From: Actinomadura xylanilytica
GTDB lineage: Bacteria > Actinomycetota > Actinomycetes > Streptosporangiales > Streptosporangiaceae
Reading direction: 5' to 3'
DNA: 64,000 nucleotides
NCBI RefSeq assembly: GCF_030283145.1
Contig: NZ_JASNWE010000003.1
Coordinates: 1,178,001-1,242,000, forward strand
Position numbers and translations under genes: made by a program. Below, piece after piece: positions 1 to 8,429 of the stretch; positions within the stretch are counted from its first letter, which is position 1; the number at the start of each line of letters is the position of its first letter. The notes beneath the pieces are model-generated. The model saw nothing but the letters and a program-made list of their open reading frames with translations, was not told the DNA's origin and searched no databases.

Positions 1-323
1 TGGCCTGGCTGCTCGAGCTCGTCCCGCCCGAGTACCGGCGCTACGGGGTCCTGCGCCGCTACCCGATCGTCCTCGCCCGGATGGCCCAGCACCATGTCGA
101 CGCCTCGGTCGAGGCCGCCCGCGAGGGCTTCCGCACGGCCCGCGTCGACCTCTCCGGCGCCGTCCCGCCGCACGGCGTCGAGGCCGTGATGGAGGCGTAC
201 CGGCGCGAGGGCGGGCGGCTGGTCGCCCTCGTCCAGGCCGTCGAGCTGGTCGAGGCGGCCCTCTCCGGTCCCGGCTCCGGCGGCGACCCGGGCCGGCGCC
301 GGCCCTTCACCCCGCGTCTGTGA
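1..323 (+). CDS. C-terminal part of an unrecognised protein (5' end outside window)
   Basis: An open frame runs from the left edge (frame starting at base 3) to a TGA at 321-323, about 106 residues. It is rich in Arg, Glu and Ala and looks helical, with no catalytic motif, membrane segment or metal site that I recognise. An internal ATG at 81 could be mistaken for a start, but the frame is open and codon-biased upstream of it, so the gene almost certainly begins outside the window. Its end overlaps the convergent galactokinase-like gene by 17 nt. The function is unknown. Confidence 0.6.
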   Translation, partial: AWLLELVPPEYRRYGVLRRYPIVLARMAQHHVDASVEAAREGFRTARVDLSGAVPPHGVEAVMEAYRREGGRLVALVQAVELVEAALSGPGSGGDPGRRRPFTPRL

Positions 324-1296
324 CACCGCGCCGGACCGCGCCGGGGACGGGGGTCGCGGTGAGGAAGCGGGGCGGGCGCCGCACGGCACCCGCCAGCCGC
401 GCGCCGACCTGGGCCCGCACCTGGGGGACGTTCGCCATCGGAACGAGCGCCACCACGCACGTCCCGATCGTCCGCCCGCCCAGGGCGCCCGCGTCACGGG
501 CGGCGTCCAGGGCCAGGTCGAGGGCGGGGGCGCCGCGGACATGAGCCTGCGTGAGCAGCGGCCCCAGGTCGGCGATCCGCCCGGCACGCAGCGCCTGTGC
601 CGCCCGCTCGGCGGACGTGTCGTCCACCGGCGCCCGGGACACCGTCCGAGACGGGGCCGCCGGGGCGCCCGGGTCGATGATCAGGAGGCGGAGGCCGGAC
701 GCCGCCAGGTCGCAGGGGACGCGCTCGGCGCCGCCGCCGGGGGCCACCAGCAGCGCCTCGGCCTCGCGTGCGTGGAGGGCCGTCGTGTACGCCGCGTCCT
801 GCGGCTCCCCTCCCCCGGACGGGCCGTGCAGATCGTCCAGGCCGAGGGCCACGGCGCAGCGGGCCTCGACGCCGGTGAACAGCCCCATCTCGGCGGGCAG
901 CTCGCGGTTGACCACCATCCGCGCGGGAGGCGGCACCGGCCGGGCGCGGAAGGCGGCCAGAGGCTCCGCCGCCCAGCCCGGCGCCCCGGCGTTCCGCAGG
1001 TCGCCGGGCGCGGCGGTGAAGCGGTCGGCGTGGTGGTTCATCGAGTAGAGGTCGATCACGGCGCCGGTGTCGTCGCTGTCACCGAAGGCGACGATGACTC
1101 CCCAGGTCACCGCCATGGTGAGGGCGGGCGCGAGGTCCGATACGGGCGTGCCGGGCGGGGCGCCGCCGAGCAGGGTCAGGACGCCCGGGGTGCGGCGGAT
1201 CCCGGCGGGCGGACGGCCGAAGGCGCGCTCGAAGACGTGCGCGGTGATCCGCGCGTCCGGCTCGGCCGCCCTCCCGGCGGCCGGCGGCCGGGTCAC
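307..1296 (-). CDS. Degenerate galactokinase-like (GHMP-fold) protein, last gene of the synthase operon
   Basis: A 329-residue protein whose GTG start (1296) overlaps the stop of the glycosyltransferase gene as GTGA. The layout follows galactokinase: an N-terminal substrate-loop region (about 38-49), a GHMP motif-2 region (about 138-145) and a C-terminal glycine-rich motif-3 region (about 275-290). Each signature is eroded. GVLTLLGGAPPG stands where galactokinases have an NLIGEHTDY-type loop, GLFTGVEA replaces the GLSSSAA ATP-binding motif, and GGRTIGTC replaces GARMTGGGFGG. It is therefore probably not a normal sugar kinase. Translational coupling to a glycosyltransferase suggests a sugar-binding, regulatory or partner role (inference). 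The fold assignment rests on motif order only. Confidence 0.7.
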   Translation of the reverse strand: MTRPPAAGRAAEPDARITAHVFERAFGRPPAGIRRTPGVLTLLGGAPPGTPVSDLAPALTMAVTWGVIVAFGDSDDTGAVIDLYSMNHHADRFTAAPGDLRNAGAPGWAAEPLAAFRARPVPPPARMVVNRELPAEMGLFTGVEARCAVALGLDDLHGPSGGGEPQDAAYTTALHAREAEALLVAPGGGAERVPCDLAASGLRLLIIDPGAPAAPSRTVSRAPVDDTSAERAAQALRAGRIADLGPLLTQAHVRGAPALDLALDAARDAGALGGRTIGTCVVALVPMANVPQVRAQVGARLAGAVRRPPRFLTATPVPGAVRRGVTDAG

Positions 1297-2525
1297 GTCA
1301 GCTTCTCCAGCCGGTCGGCCGCCTGCGCCGCTCCCCCCGCCTCGGTGAACGAGTCGCGCACCCGCCGGGCCGCGGCCCGGTAGGCGTCGTCGGTCAGCAC
1401 CGCGGCGAGCGCGTCGCGCAGTTCCGCCTCGCGGACGCGGCCGAACCTGATCGGGATGCCGGCGCCGGCCGCGGCGACCTGGCGGGCGATGACCGGCTGG
1501 TCGTCCCGGATCGCCGCGACGACCAGCGGCAGGCCCCGCGCGAGCGCCTCGCACACCGTGTTGTGGCCGCCGTGGGACACCACCGCGCTCATCCGCTCGA
1601 GCAGCTTGAGCTGCGGTACCCGGTCGCGGACCAGCACGTTGGACGGCGGGTCCGGGACGGCCCCGGGCGGCGCGACCAGCACCGCCTGCACGTCCATGTC
1701 GCGGACGGCATCCGCCGCGACCTGGAAGAACCGTCCGGCGGCGGCGCCGTTGAGGGTGCCCATCGAGACGAGGACGGCGGGCCTGCCGTCCAGCCACTCC
1801 CAGGGGAAGTCGTTCCCCGGCGGGCGGCCGAGCGCGGGCCCGACGAACGCGAAGTGGCCGGGGAAGACCGAGGTGTCGCCGACCAGCGCGGCGGTGGAGA
1901 ACACCAGCACCAGGTGGTCGGAGAAGCGCAGGTCGAGCAGGTCGTCGATGCCGTGGTCGAGCTGGAACTCGCCGATCCGCTCGCGGACCCACTCCTCGAC
2001 CTTGGGCATCCCGGCCAGCGGCCGGGTGAACTCGGCCGAGGTCGTCGCCGAGGTCGCCCACGGGATCCCGCGCAGCCGCGCCGCGACCGGGGCGGCCAGG
2101 ACCTGCTGGTCGGCGATCACCACGTCCGGGTGGAACCGGCGGACCGCGGCCTGCACACCCGGCATCATCGCGTGCCCGAGCGGGACGATGAACTCCTCCC
2201 ACAGGAACCGCAGCGCGGCCGGGCCGCGCAGGCCGAGCCACTGCTCGCGGGCCGCCTCCATCCGGGCGCCGAACGCCGCGTCCTCCGCCGCGAAGATCTG
2301 CGCGCCGTGCCGCAGCAGCGGTTCGAGCGCGGCCTTGTGGCCGACCCAGGCGACCTTGTGGCCGCGGCGGGCGAGCTCGCCGCCCACCGCCACGGTCGGG
2401 TTGACGTGGCCGGTCAACGGCGGCACCGCGAACAGGAACCTCCGCCTGGGGATCCCGGTGTTCGGTCCGCGCTGCACACCGCCCTCGCCGAGCAGGGACG
2501 GCACCGCCACGCGCCGCGCGCTCAC
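1293..2525 (-). CDS. GT1-family glycosyltransferase (MGT/UGT type)
   Basis: A 410-residue protein starting at GTG 2525, which overlaps the stop of the upstream hydrolase (GTGA). The N-terminal half has the acceptor-domain opening PPLTGHVNPT (about 30-40). The C-terminal half has the nucleotide-sugar signature around SHGGHNT (His318), followed by EALARGLPLVV, as in macrolide- and lipid-type glycosyltransferases. No signal peptide or membrane helix is visible, so it should be cytoplasmic. It would transfer a sugar from an NDP-sugar donor to a small hydrophobic acceptor. Its place in the operon suggests that the acceptor is the lipid made by the two synthases (inference). The donor sugar cannot be predicted. 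Confidence 0.88.
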   Translation of the reverse strand: MSARRVAVPSLLGEGGVQRGPNTGIPRRRFLFAVPPLTGHVNPTVAVGGELARRGHKVAWVGHKAALEPLLRHGAQIFAAEDAAFGARMEAAREQWLGLRGPAALRFLWEEFIVPLGHAMMPGVQAAVRRFHPDVVIADQQVLAAPVAARLRGIPWATSATTSAEFTRPLAGMPKVEEWVRERIGEFQLDHGIDDLLDLRFSDHLVLVFSTAALVGDTSVFPGHFAFVGPALGRPPGNDFPWEWLDGRPAVLVSMGTLNGAAAGRFFQVAADAVRDMDVQAVLVAPPGAVPDPPSNVLVRDRVPQLKLLERMSAVVSHGGHNTVCEALARGLPLVVAAIRDDQPVIARQVAAAGAGIPIRFGRVREAELRDALAAVLTDDAYRAAARRVRDSFTEAGGAAQAADRLEKLT

Positions 2526-3478
2526 CGCACACCCGCCGGAGACGCGGGCGGCACAGGCGGCGCGAAGGGCGCGGACGGCGCGGGTTCGGCCGATGCCGCG
2601 GGTGCCGCCGGGCGGGCGGCGTGGGGTGATCTGGTCGCGGCGGGCACGGTGGTGCCCGCGTGGTGGGACAGCCAGGGCAACATGACCTCCAGGAGCTCCT
2701 CGGTGCCCTCCCGCAGCAGGGTGTGGGCATGGCCCGCCATGATGTGCAGCGTGCAGCCGGGGACCGACCGCAGCAGCAGCGTGCCCGCGTCCACGACGTC
2801 GGAATGCTCTCCGTACACCGCGAGCACGGGGCACGACAGCGTCGCCAGGTCGGCGGGGCGGACGGGGTCCAGCGCGGCCAGATCCTCCATCAGGCTGGTG
2901 CCGTTGATGAGCGCGTCCGCGGTGGCGGCCTGCCGGCCGCGCTGCCGCCAGCCCATCGCGAGGAGCTGGTCGGCCTGGCGCTCGTACTCCAGCGCGAGCG
3001 CCGTCCGGCCGAGGGAGTTGAGCATGCCCTCGGTCCACTCCCCGGCGTGCTCGGCCGGGCCGTACGCCTCGATCAGGATCAGGCCCGCGACCCTGTCCGG
3101 ACGGGCGAGCGCCGCGTTCAGCGCCACCACCCCGCCGTAGCTGTTGCCGACCAGGTGGACGGGGCCGTGGTGGCCGAGCTCGCCGAGGATCGCGAACAGG
3201 TCGCGGGCGGCGTCGGCCGCGCCGTGGCCGGTGGCGGTGCACTCGGACCGGCCGTGCCCGCGCAGGTCGTACATGACCGCGTGCGCCCCGGCCGCGGAGA
3301 CGGGCCGGGCCAGGGAGTAGTAGAAGCTCGACAGGTTGTCGGTGACGAGGCCGTGCACGAACACCACCACGGGCGCCGGGCCCGCGCCCGCACGGCGCGG
3401 CGCGCCGCCCGGGCTCCCCTCCCAGGCGTCCATGGTCTGCACGTGGAACCGGACGCCGCGCGCGGTCACCTCAGGCAT
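2522..3478 (-). CDS. alpha/beta hydrolase, possible chain-releasing thioesterase/esterase
   Basis: A 318-residue alpha/beta hydrolase. It shows an oxyanion-hole segment FVHGL (about 40-45), a nucleophile elbow GNSYGG with Ser113, an acid in GEHSDVV and a C-terminal His in AGHAHTLL. The last 45 or so residues form an Ala/Pro-rich tail that is probably disordered and outside the fold. Its ATG (3478) lies inside the end of the ACP gene, with an 8-nt overlap, so the two are translationally coupled. Coupling to an ACP inside a synthase operon suggests release or editing of the ACP-bound chain. An esterase on the finished product is the alternative. Confidence 0.82.
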   Translation of the reverse strand: MPEVTARGVRFHVQTMDAWEGSPGGAPRRAGAGPAPVVVFVHGLVTDNLSSFYYSLARPVSAAGAHAVMYDLRGHGRSECTATGHGAADAARDLFAILGELGHHGPVHLVGNSYGGVVALNAALARPDRVAGLILIEAYGPAEHAGEWTEGMLNSLGRTALALEYERQADQLLAMGWRQRGRQAATADALINGTSLMEDLAALDPVRPADLATLSCPVLAVYGEHSDVVDAGTLLLRSVPGCTLHIMAGHAHTLLREGTEELLEVMLPWLSHHAGTTVPAATRSPHAARPAAPAASAEPAPSAPFAPPVPPASPAGVR

Positions 3479-3752
3479 GCGCTGCCTCGACGTGCTGGGT
3501 CAGGTCGCCGACCGTCATGTTCATGATCTGGTCCAGGTCCATGCCCGCGACCAGGCCGGCGAAGTCGCCTCGGTCGCCGTAGCGCGCCCGGAGCTTCTCG
3601 GCCAGCGCCACGAACTCGATGCTCTCCAGCGCGAGGTCGCCGTTGAAGGTGGTGTCGGGCCCCACCTGGACGTCCAGCAGGAAGTCCTCGCCCACCACCT
3701 CCACCAGCATCCGCACGACCTCGGCCAGGACGCCGTCGTCTGCGCTCGTCAT
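3471..3752 (-). CDS. Discrete acyl carrier protein of the synthase operon
   Basis: A 93-residue acidic four-helix carrier protein. The phosphopantetheine site is Ser44 in LALESIEF, where most ACPs have DSL or DSI; the Asp-to-Glu change is conservative but unusual. The ATG overlaps the stop of the KS-AT-DH synthase (ATGA) and the 3' end overlaps the hydrolase start, so the gene is locked into the operon. It would carry the growing or finished chain for one of the synthases or for the hydrolase. PUFA synthases normally carry several tandem ACPs in one polypeptide; this operon has one embedded ACP plus this free one. Confidence 0.85.
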   Translation of the reverse strand: MTSADDGVLAEVVRMLVEVVGEDFLLDVQVGPDTTFNGDLALESIEFVALAEKLRARYGDRGDFAGLVAGMDLDQIMNMTVGDLTQHVEAAHA

Positions 3753-6700
3753 GCCTGTGTCTCCCCCGCATTGTCGTTGTGCGTGCTCGGCGCCCCGACC
3801 GTCCAGGTCACGACGCGTCCCTCCACCGGGCGCGACTCCACCGCCGTCGCCCTCCCTCCGGCGGCGACCAGCAGCCGGTCGGGCCCGGCGGCGGTGACCA
3901 GCAGGTCATCGGCGTCGGTCCCGGTGGCCGCGGCCACGGCGCGTTTCGCCGTCCGGAGCCGGGTCGCCGCGGTCGCGCGGTCGCCCGGTGCCCCCGCCAG
4001 CAGATCACGTTCCGCGCCGCTCGGCGGCACTCCCTCATCCGCGACCGTACCGAGGGCGATGCCGGCGGCCTGGCCGGCGGGCCGGACGAGCGCCACGGCG
4101 AACTCGCCGTCGCCGTCGATCGCGAGCGCGGGCGGCCGGTCGAACGGGCCCGCGACGGTCGGCCGCCCGGGCGTGGCGCCGTCCCGGACGGTCAGCTCGG
4201 CGGGGAACAGCGGGCCGTGCCCCTGCCGCCACAGCCACTCCCGGACGGCGTCCTTGGCGGCGATCCGGCCGAGCAGCCACGGGCCCTGCGCGCGCGGCGT
4301 GAGGGCCTGGTACTCGTCCCGTTCGGCCGCGCACAGGTACTGCCGCATCAGCAGGTCGCGCGCGGACGTGCCGTCCCACCTCTTGCGGGCCAGGCACCAG
4401 CCGCCCGGCTGCGGCTCACTGGTCCCCGACACCTCCGGGGTGAACTTCATCCGCCACACCTGCTCGTCGGTGTAGAAGCGGTGCGTCGTCCAGCCGTCGA
4501 CGCGTCCCCACACGGTTCCGTCGGCGCGGACGAGCTCCACGTCGCAGCGGATCGTGGTGCCGGACACCGCGCGGTTCCGGACGGTGGTGTCGAGGCGTTC
4601 ACCCGGCGACGGCAGCGGGCCGTACCAGGAGACGCGGTCGATGCCGACGGGGAACACGGTCTGGTCCTTCTCGCCGTACACCTGGATCCAGTGGCCGCAG
4701 AGCTGCCCCGCGCTGTCCATCAGCGCGCCGGGCGTCGGCAGCGAGGTGAGCTTCGCGCGCAGCCCGCCCTCGGCGAGGGCGCAGATCTCGCTGACGCCCT
4801 GGTAGCGCGGGCCGTGGAACATCCACCGCTCGGCGTAGAACCGTTCGGCGGTGACCTCCGGCGGCCCCTCCCCCTCCAGCGGCGTGCGGTCCGGCGCGGG
4901 CGGCGCCGGGTGGCGGGCGGCGAGCAGCACCGTCGCCTCGGTGTGCCCCTCGATGACGACGCGCACCCCGACGTCGGCGTCGGCGTCGCCGCCGTCCGGC
5001 GCGACCGGTGTCGCGCGGATGGCGGCGGTGGTCGCGGGCTCGGCGATGACCCAGCGCAGCGCCCGCACGTCCGCGAAACCGATGACCGCCAGGTCGGGGA
5101 ACAGCTCCCGCGCGGTGTCGGCCATCACCTCCAGCAGCGTGGTCAGCGGGACGACGGGGAAGCGGTCCGACATCTCCGGCCACCCGGCGGCCTGCGGGAT
5201 CAGGCAGTGGTCCGCGACGTACGGCATGGCGTCGAGCGAGAAGACCCGCGACGTCGTCAGCGCGGTCATCTGGCCGGGCGGGCCCGTGGCAGCCGGACCC
5301 GCGGGCGGGCCCGGCTCGCTCGGGCGCACCGCCTCCAGCACGCTCTGCGCGCTGTCTGCGGCGTCCTTGAGGAGCGCCTCGAGCTCCGCCATGACCGGAT
5401 CGCCCGCCGGCAGCGACGGCAGGTCCTGGGACCGCGCGATGTCCAGCGGCGGAATCGCGCCGTCCAGCCTGATCAGCGGGGTGCCGAGGTCGAGCCGCAG
5501 GCCGGCGCCCGGGGCGGCGGAACCGGCCGCCCACCGGGACGAGCCGTACCCCTCCGCCCACAGCGCCGCCACGACGCGCCGCAACTGCGCCATCCCGTCC
5601 CGCTTGGGGACGTTGACGGCCATCGCGAGGTGATCGCGGTCGCCCAGCCTGTCGCCGACGAACCCGGTCAGGCTCCCCGGCCCGACCTGCACGAACGCCC
5701 GCACGCCCGCGCCGTACAGCTCCTCGGTCAGCTCACTGAACCGGACCGGTTCGAGCAGATGCCGCACGACCAACTCCCGCACCTGGTCCGCCGTCTCGGG
5801 GAACGGCGCGACCGTGGTCGCCGACCACAGCGGGACCCGCGGCGCGCAGATCGGCAGCCGTTCGAACGAGCGCCGCACCGCGTCCATGTACACCTCGGCG
5901 ACCGGGGTGTGGAAGCCGGACCGGAACGGCAGCTCCTGCCCCAGCACCCCCTCGGACGCGAGCCGTCCCACGATCTCGCGGACCTCGTCCGGCGGGCCGC
6001 AGATCACCGACTGGTGCGGGCAGTTGTCATGGCTGACCGACGTCCCGGGACGCCCGCCGATGGCCTCCTGCGCCCGGTCGGCGCCGCAGCCGAGCGCCGC
6101 GTACGCCACGTCCGGCACCCGGACCTCGTCGCGGTCCAGCGCGGCCATGAACGCCTCGACCGCGTCCGCCGGGTACAGCTCCGTCGCGATCATCGCGGTC
6201 CACTCGCCGAGGCTGTGCCCGGCCGCCACGTCCGGCTCGACGCCCAGCTCGGCGAGCGCGCGGGCGAGCAGCCGGCCCACCGCGATCACGTCCGCCGCGT
6301 GGCCCAGCAGGTCGGTGCGGCCGGTCAGGTCCGGCGCGTCCATCCCGAAGTGGGCGGCGACGTCGCCCACCCGCGGGTCGAACACCGGCTCGAACCCCGG
6401 GAACAGGAACGCCAGCCGCCCACCCGACGCCAGCAGGGGCCGCGGCGTGAACCAGAGGTCGCTGCGCCCGCGCCAGGGCGTCCCGCGCTGCGCCACCGCC
6501 CGCGCCAGGTCCAGCCGCCGCGCCGTCGGCCCCACCAGCGCCAGCCTGCACGGCAGGTCCTCCGGCTCCACGCCCTCCGCCGGCTCATGCGCCTGCGCGA
6601 GGAGCTGCCCGTCCGGCACGTTCAGCAGCGCCGCCATCTCCTCCGGCGACACCGCCGACAGGCGCAGCACGGCCTCGCCCTCGCCGACCCGGGCCCGGCC

Positions 6701-8152
6701 CGCGTCCCGCGCGACCGCCGGCCGGACCCGCCGCGGAACGGCCGACGCCGACGGGGGCTCCTCCAGGATCACGTGGGCGTTCGCGCCGCCGAACCCGAAG
6801 GCGTTCACCACCGCCCGCCGCAGCCCGCCCGCCGGACGCTCCCATTCCGCCAGCGCCCGGACCGGCCGCAGCCGCGTCCCCGCCAGCGCCGGATGCGGCT
6901 CCTCCACGTGCAGCGTCGGCGGCAGCACGCCCTCCCGCAGCGCGCACGCCGCCTTGATCAGCCCGGCGATCCCGGCGGCCGGCATCGCGTGCCCGATCAT
7001 CGACTTGACCGTGCCCAGCCCGATCGACGGACCGGACGTCCCGAACACCCGCCGCAGCGTCGCCAGCTCCGCCTCGTCCCCCGCCGGCGTCGCGGTGCCG
7101 TGCGCCTCCACCAGCCCCACCGCGTGCGGCTCCGAGGGATCGAGGCCCGCGTCCCGCCAGGCCCGCTCCAGTGCTAGCACCTGCCCCTCCACCAGCGGGC
7201 TCATGATGCTCCCGGCCCGGCCGTCGCTGGACGTCCCGGTACCGAGGATCACCGCGTGCACCCGGTCGCCCGCGCGCTCGGCGTCCGACAGCCGCTTCAG
7301 CAGCACCATCCCGGTGCCTTCGGCGAGCAGCGTCCCGTCCGCGGACCGGTCGAACGGGCGGATCCGCTGGCTCGGGCTCAACGCCCTGAGCTGGCTGAAC
7401 ACGCTCCACACCGTCGCGTGGTGCGCGTGGTGCACCGCCCCCGCCAGCATCGCGTCGCACTGCCCGCCCCGCAGCGCCCGCACCGCGTGCTCCACCGCCA
7501 CCAGGGACGACGCGCACGCCGCGTCCAGCGTGTACGCCGGCCCGCGCAGATCGAACCGGTTCGCGATCCGCGACGCCGCGAAGTTCGGCACCAGCCCGAC
7601 CGACGCGTCCGGCCCGTCCGGCCCGAGCCGGTCGCAGAACGCCTTCCGGATCTCGGCCAGCCGCTCCGCGCCCAGCCCCGGCAGCAGCTCCGCGAGGACG
7701 CCCACGAGCTGGTGCGAGGTCCGCACCCGCTGGTCGAACCGCGCCACCCCCGGCGTGATGTATCCGCCCCGCCCGATCACCACCCCGATCCGGGCCCGGT
7801 CCGGCAGCCGGTCGTCCCCGCCCGCGTCGGCGATCGCCTCCGCCGCCGTCCGCAGCGCCAGAAGCTGGTCGGGCTCCATCCCCGGCACCGCCGCCGGCAT
7901 GATCCCGAACCGCTCCGGGTCGAACGTGGCCAGCCCGTCCACGAACCCGCCGCGCCGGCAGTAGAACCGATCGCTCACCGGCGCCCGGTCGTACGCCCCC
8001 GGGTCGTAGTACACCGCCGGATCCCACCGGTCCGCCGGCACCTCGGTGATCGCGTCCACCCCGGCCCGCACGTTCCGCCACAACTCGGCCGCCGTCCCGG
8101 CCCCCGGAAACACCGCCCCCATCCCCACCACGGCAATCGGCTCTGTGTTCAT
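3749..8152 (-). CDS. Iterative type I synthase, KS-AT-DH plus C-terminal PPTase-like domain
   Basis: A 1467-residue multidomain protein. The ketosynthase (about 1-440) has Cys213 in DAACASS and the two histidine motifs EAHGTA and MIGHAMP, so it should be active. The acyltransferase (about 575-880) has Ser647 in GHSLGE. A double-hotdog dehydratase (about 960-1240) has His982 in YVADHCLIP. The C-terminal 210 or so residues resemble the PPTase-like domain found at the end of enediyne and heterocyst-glycolipid-type synthases: RIAAKDAVREW (Lys1300), then a GRPTV segment. The expected His and GIDxE-type metal ligands are not evident. There is no KR and no ACP, so it must work with the larger synthase and the discrete ACP. 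A ribosome site, GGAG, lies 10 nt before the ATG. Confidence 0.88.
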   Translation of the reverse strand: MNTEPIAVVGMGAVFPGAGTAAELWRNVRAGVDAITEVPADRWDPAVYYDPGAYDRAPVSDRFYCRRGGFVDGLATFDPERFGIMPAAVPGMEPDQLLALRTAAEAIADAGGDDRLPDRARIGVVIGRGGYITPGVARFDQRVRTSHQLVGVLAELLPGLGAERLAEIRKAFCDRLGPDGPDASVGLVPNFAASRIANRFDLRGPAYTLDAACASSLVAVEHAVRALRGGQCDAMLAGAVHHAHHATVWSVFSQLRALSPSQRIRPFDRSADGTLLAEGTGMVLLKRLSDAERAGDRVHAVILGTGTSSDGRAGSIMSPLVEGQVLALERAWRDAGLDPSEPHAVGLVEAHGTATPAGDEAELATLRRVFGTSGPSIGLGTVKSMIGHAMPAAGIAGLIKAACALREGVLPPTLHVEEPHPALAGTRLRPVRALAEWERPAGGLRRAVVNAFGFGGANAHVILEEPPSASAVPRRVRPAVARDAGRARVGEGEAVLRLSAVSPEEMAALLNVPDGQLLAQAHEPAEGVEPEDLPCRLALVGPTARRLDLARAVAQRGTPWRGRSDLWFTPRPLLASGGRLAFLFPGFEPVFDPRVGDVAAHFGMDAPDLTGRTDLLGHAADVIAVGRLLARALAELGVEPDVAAGHSLGEWTAMIATELYPADAVEAFMAALDRDEVRVPDVAYAALGCGADRAQEAIGGRPGTSVSHDNCPHQSVICGPPDEVREIVGRLASEGVLGQELPFRSGFHTPVAEVYMDAVRRSFERLPICAPRVPLWSATTVAPFPETADQVRELVVRHLLEPVRFSELTEELYGAGVRAFVQVGPGSLTGFVGDRLGDRDHLAMAVNVPKRDGMAQLRRVVAALWAEGYGSSRWAAGSAAPGAGLRLDLGTPLIRLDGAIPPLDIARSQDLPSLPAGDPVMAELEALLKDAADSAQSVLEAVRPSEPGPPAGPAATGPPGQMTALTTSRVFSLDAMPYVADHCLIPQAAGWPEMSDRFPVVPLTTLLEVMADTARELFPDLAVIGFADVRALRWVIAEPATTAAIRATPVAPDGGDADADVGVRVVIEGHTEATVLLAARHPAPPAPDRTPLEGEGPPEVTAERFYAERWMFHGPRYQGVSEICALAEGGLRAKLTSLPTPGALMDSAGQLCGHWIQVYGEKDQTVFPVGIDRVSWYGPLPSPGERLDTTVRNRAVSGTTIRCDVELVRADGTVWGRVDGWTTHRFYTDEQVWRMKFTPEVSGTSEPQPGGWCLARKRWDGTSARDLLMRQYLCAAERDEYQALTPRAQGPWLLGRIAAKDAVREWLWRQGHGPLFPAELTVRDGATPGRPTVAGPFDRPPALAIDGDGEFAVALVRPAGQAAGIALGTVADEGVPPSGAERDLLAGAPGDRATAATRLRTAKRAVAAATGTDADDLLVTAAGPDRLLVAAGGRATAVESRPVEGRVVTWTVGAPSTHNDNAGETQA

Positions 8153-8170
8153 TTGGCTCGCTCCGCTCGC

Positions 8171-8266
8171 CGGCTCGTCGGCGCCTCACGCGACGACTTC
8201 CCTCGTCGCGTGCTCACTCCTACGTCGCTCCGCGCGCTCCTCAGTCCAGCCGCCGCGCGCCTCCTC
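8171..8266. repeat. 96-bp direct repeat, copy 1
   Basis: The first of two 96-bp copies between the two synthase genes. The copies start 126 bp apart and differ at a single base in their first third (G here, A in copy 2). Both contain short inverted GC-rich segments around CGACGAGGG/CCCTCGTCG, so folding in RNA is likely. No open frame in it looks coding. Confidence 0.95.
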
Positions 8267-8296
8267 ACAGCGCCCACGGCGGCGCCTCCGGCACCG

Positions 8297-8392
8297 CGGC
8301 TCGTCGGCGCCTCACGCAACGACTTCCCTCGTCGCGTGCTCACTCCTACGTCGCTCCGCGCGCTCCTCAGTCCAGCCGCCGCGCGCCTCCTC
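8297..8392. repeat. 96-bp direct repeat, copy 2
   Basis: The second copy, matching the first at 95 of 96 positions and separated from it by a 30-bp GC-rich spacer. It lies about 40 bp past the end of the upstream synthase gene, in an operon where all other junctions overlap. It could act as a processing, attenuation or REP-like element, or be a recent local duplication. Confidence 0.95.
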
Positions 8393-8429
8393 GGGTACCT
8401 GCGCGGGTTGGGGGGGCGTTCGTGCGGGT

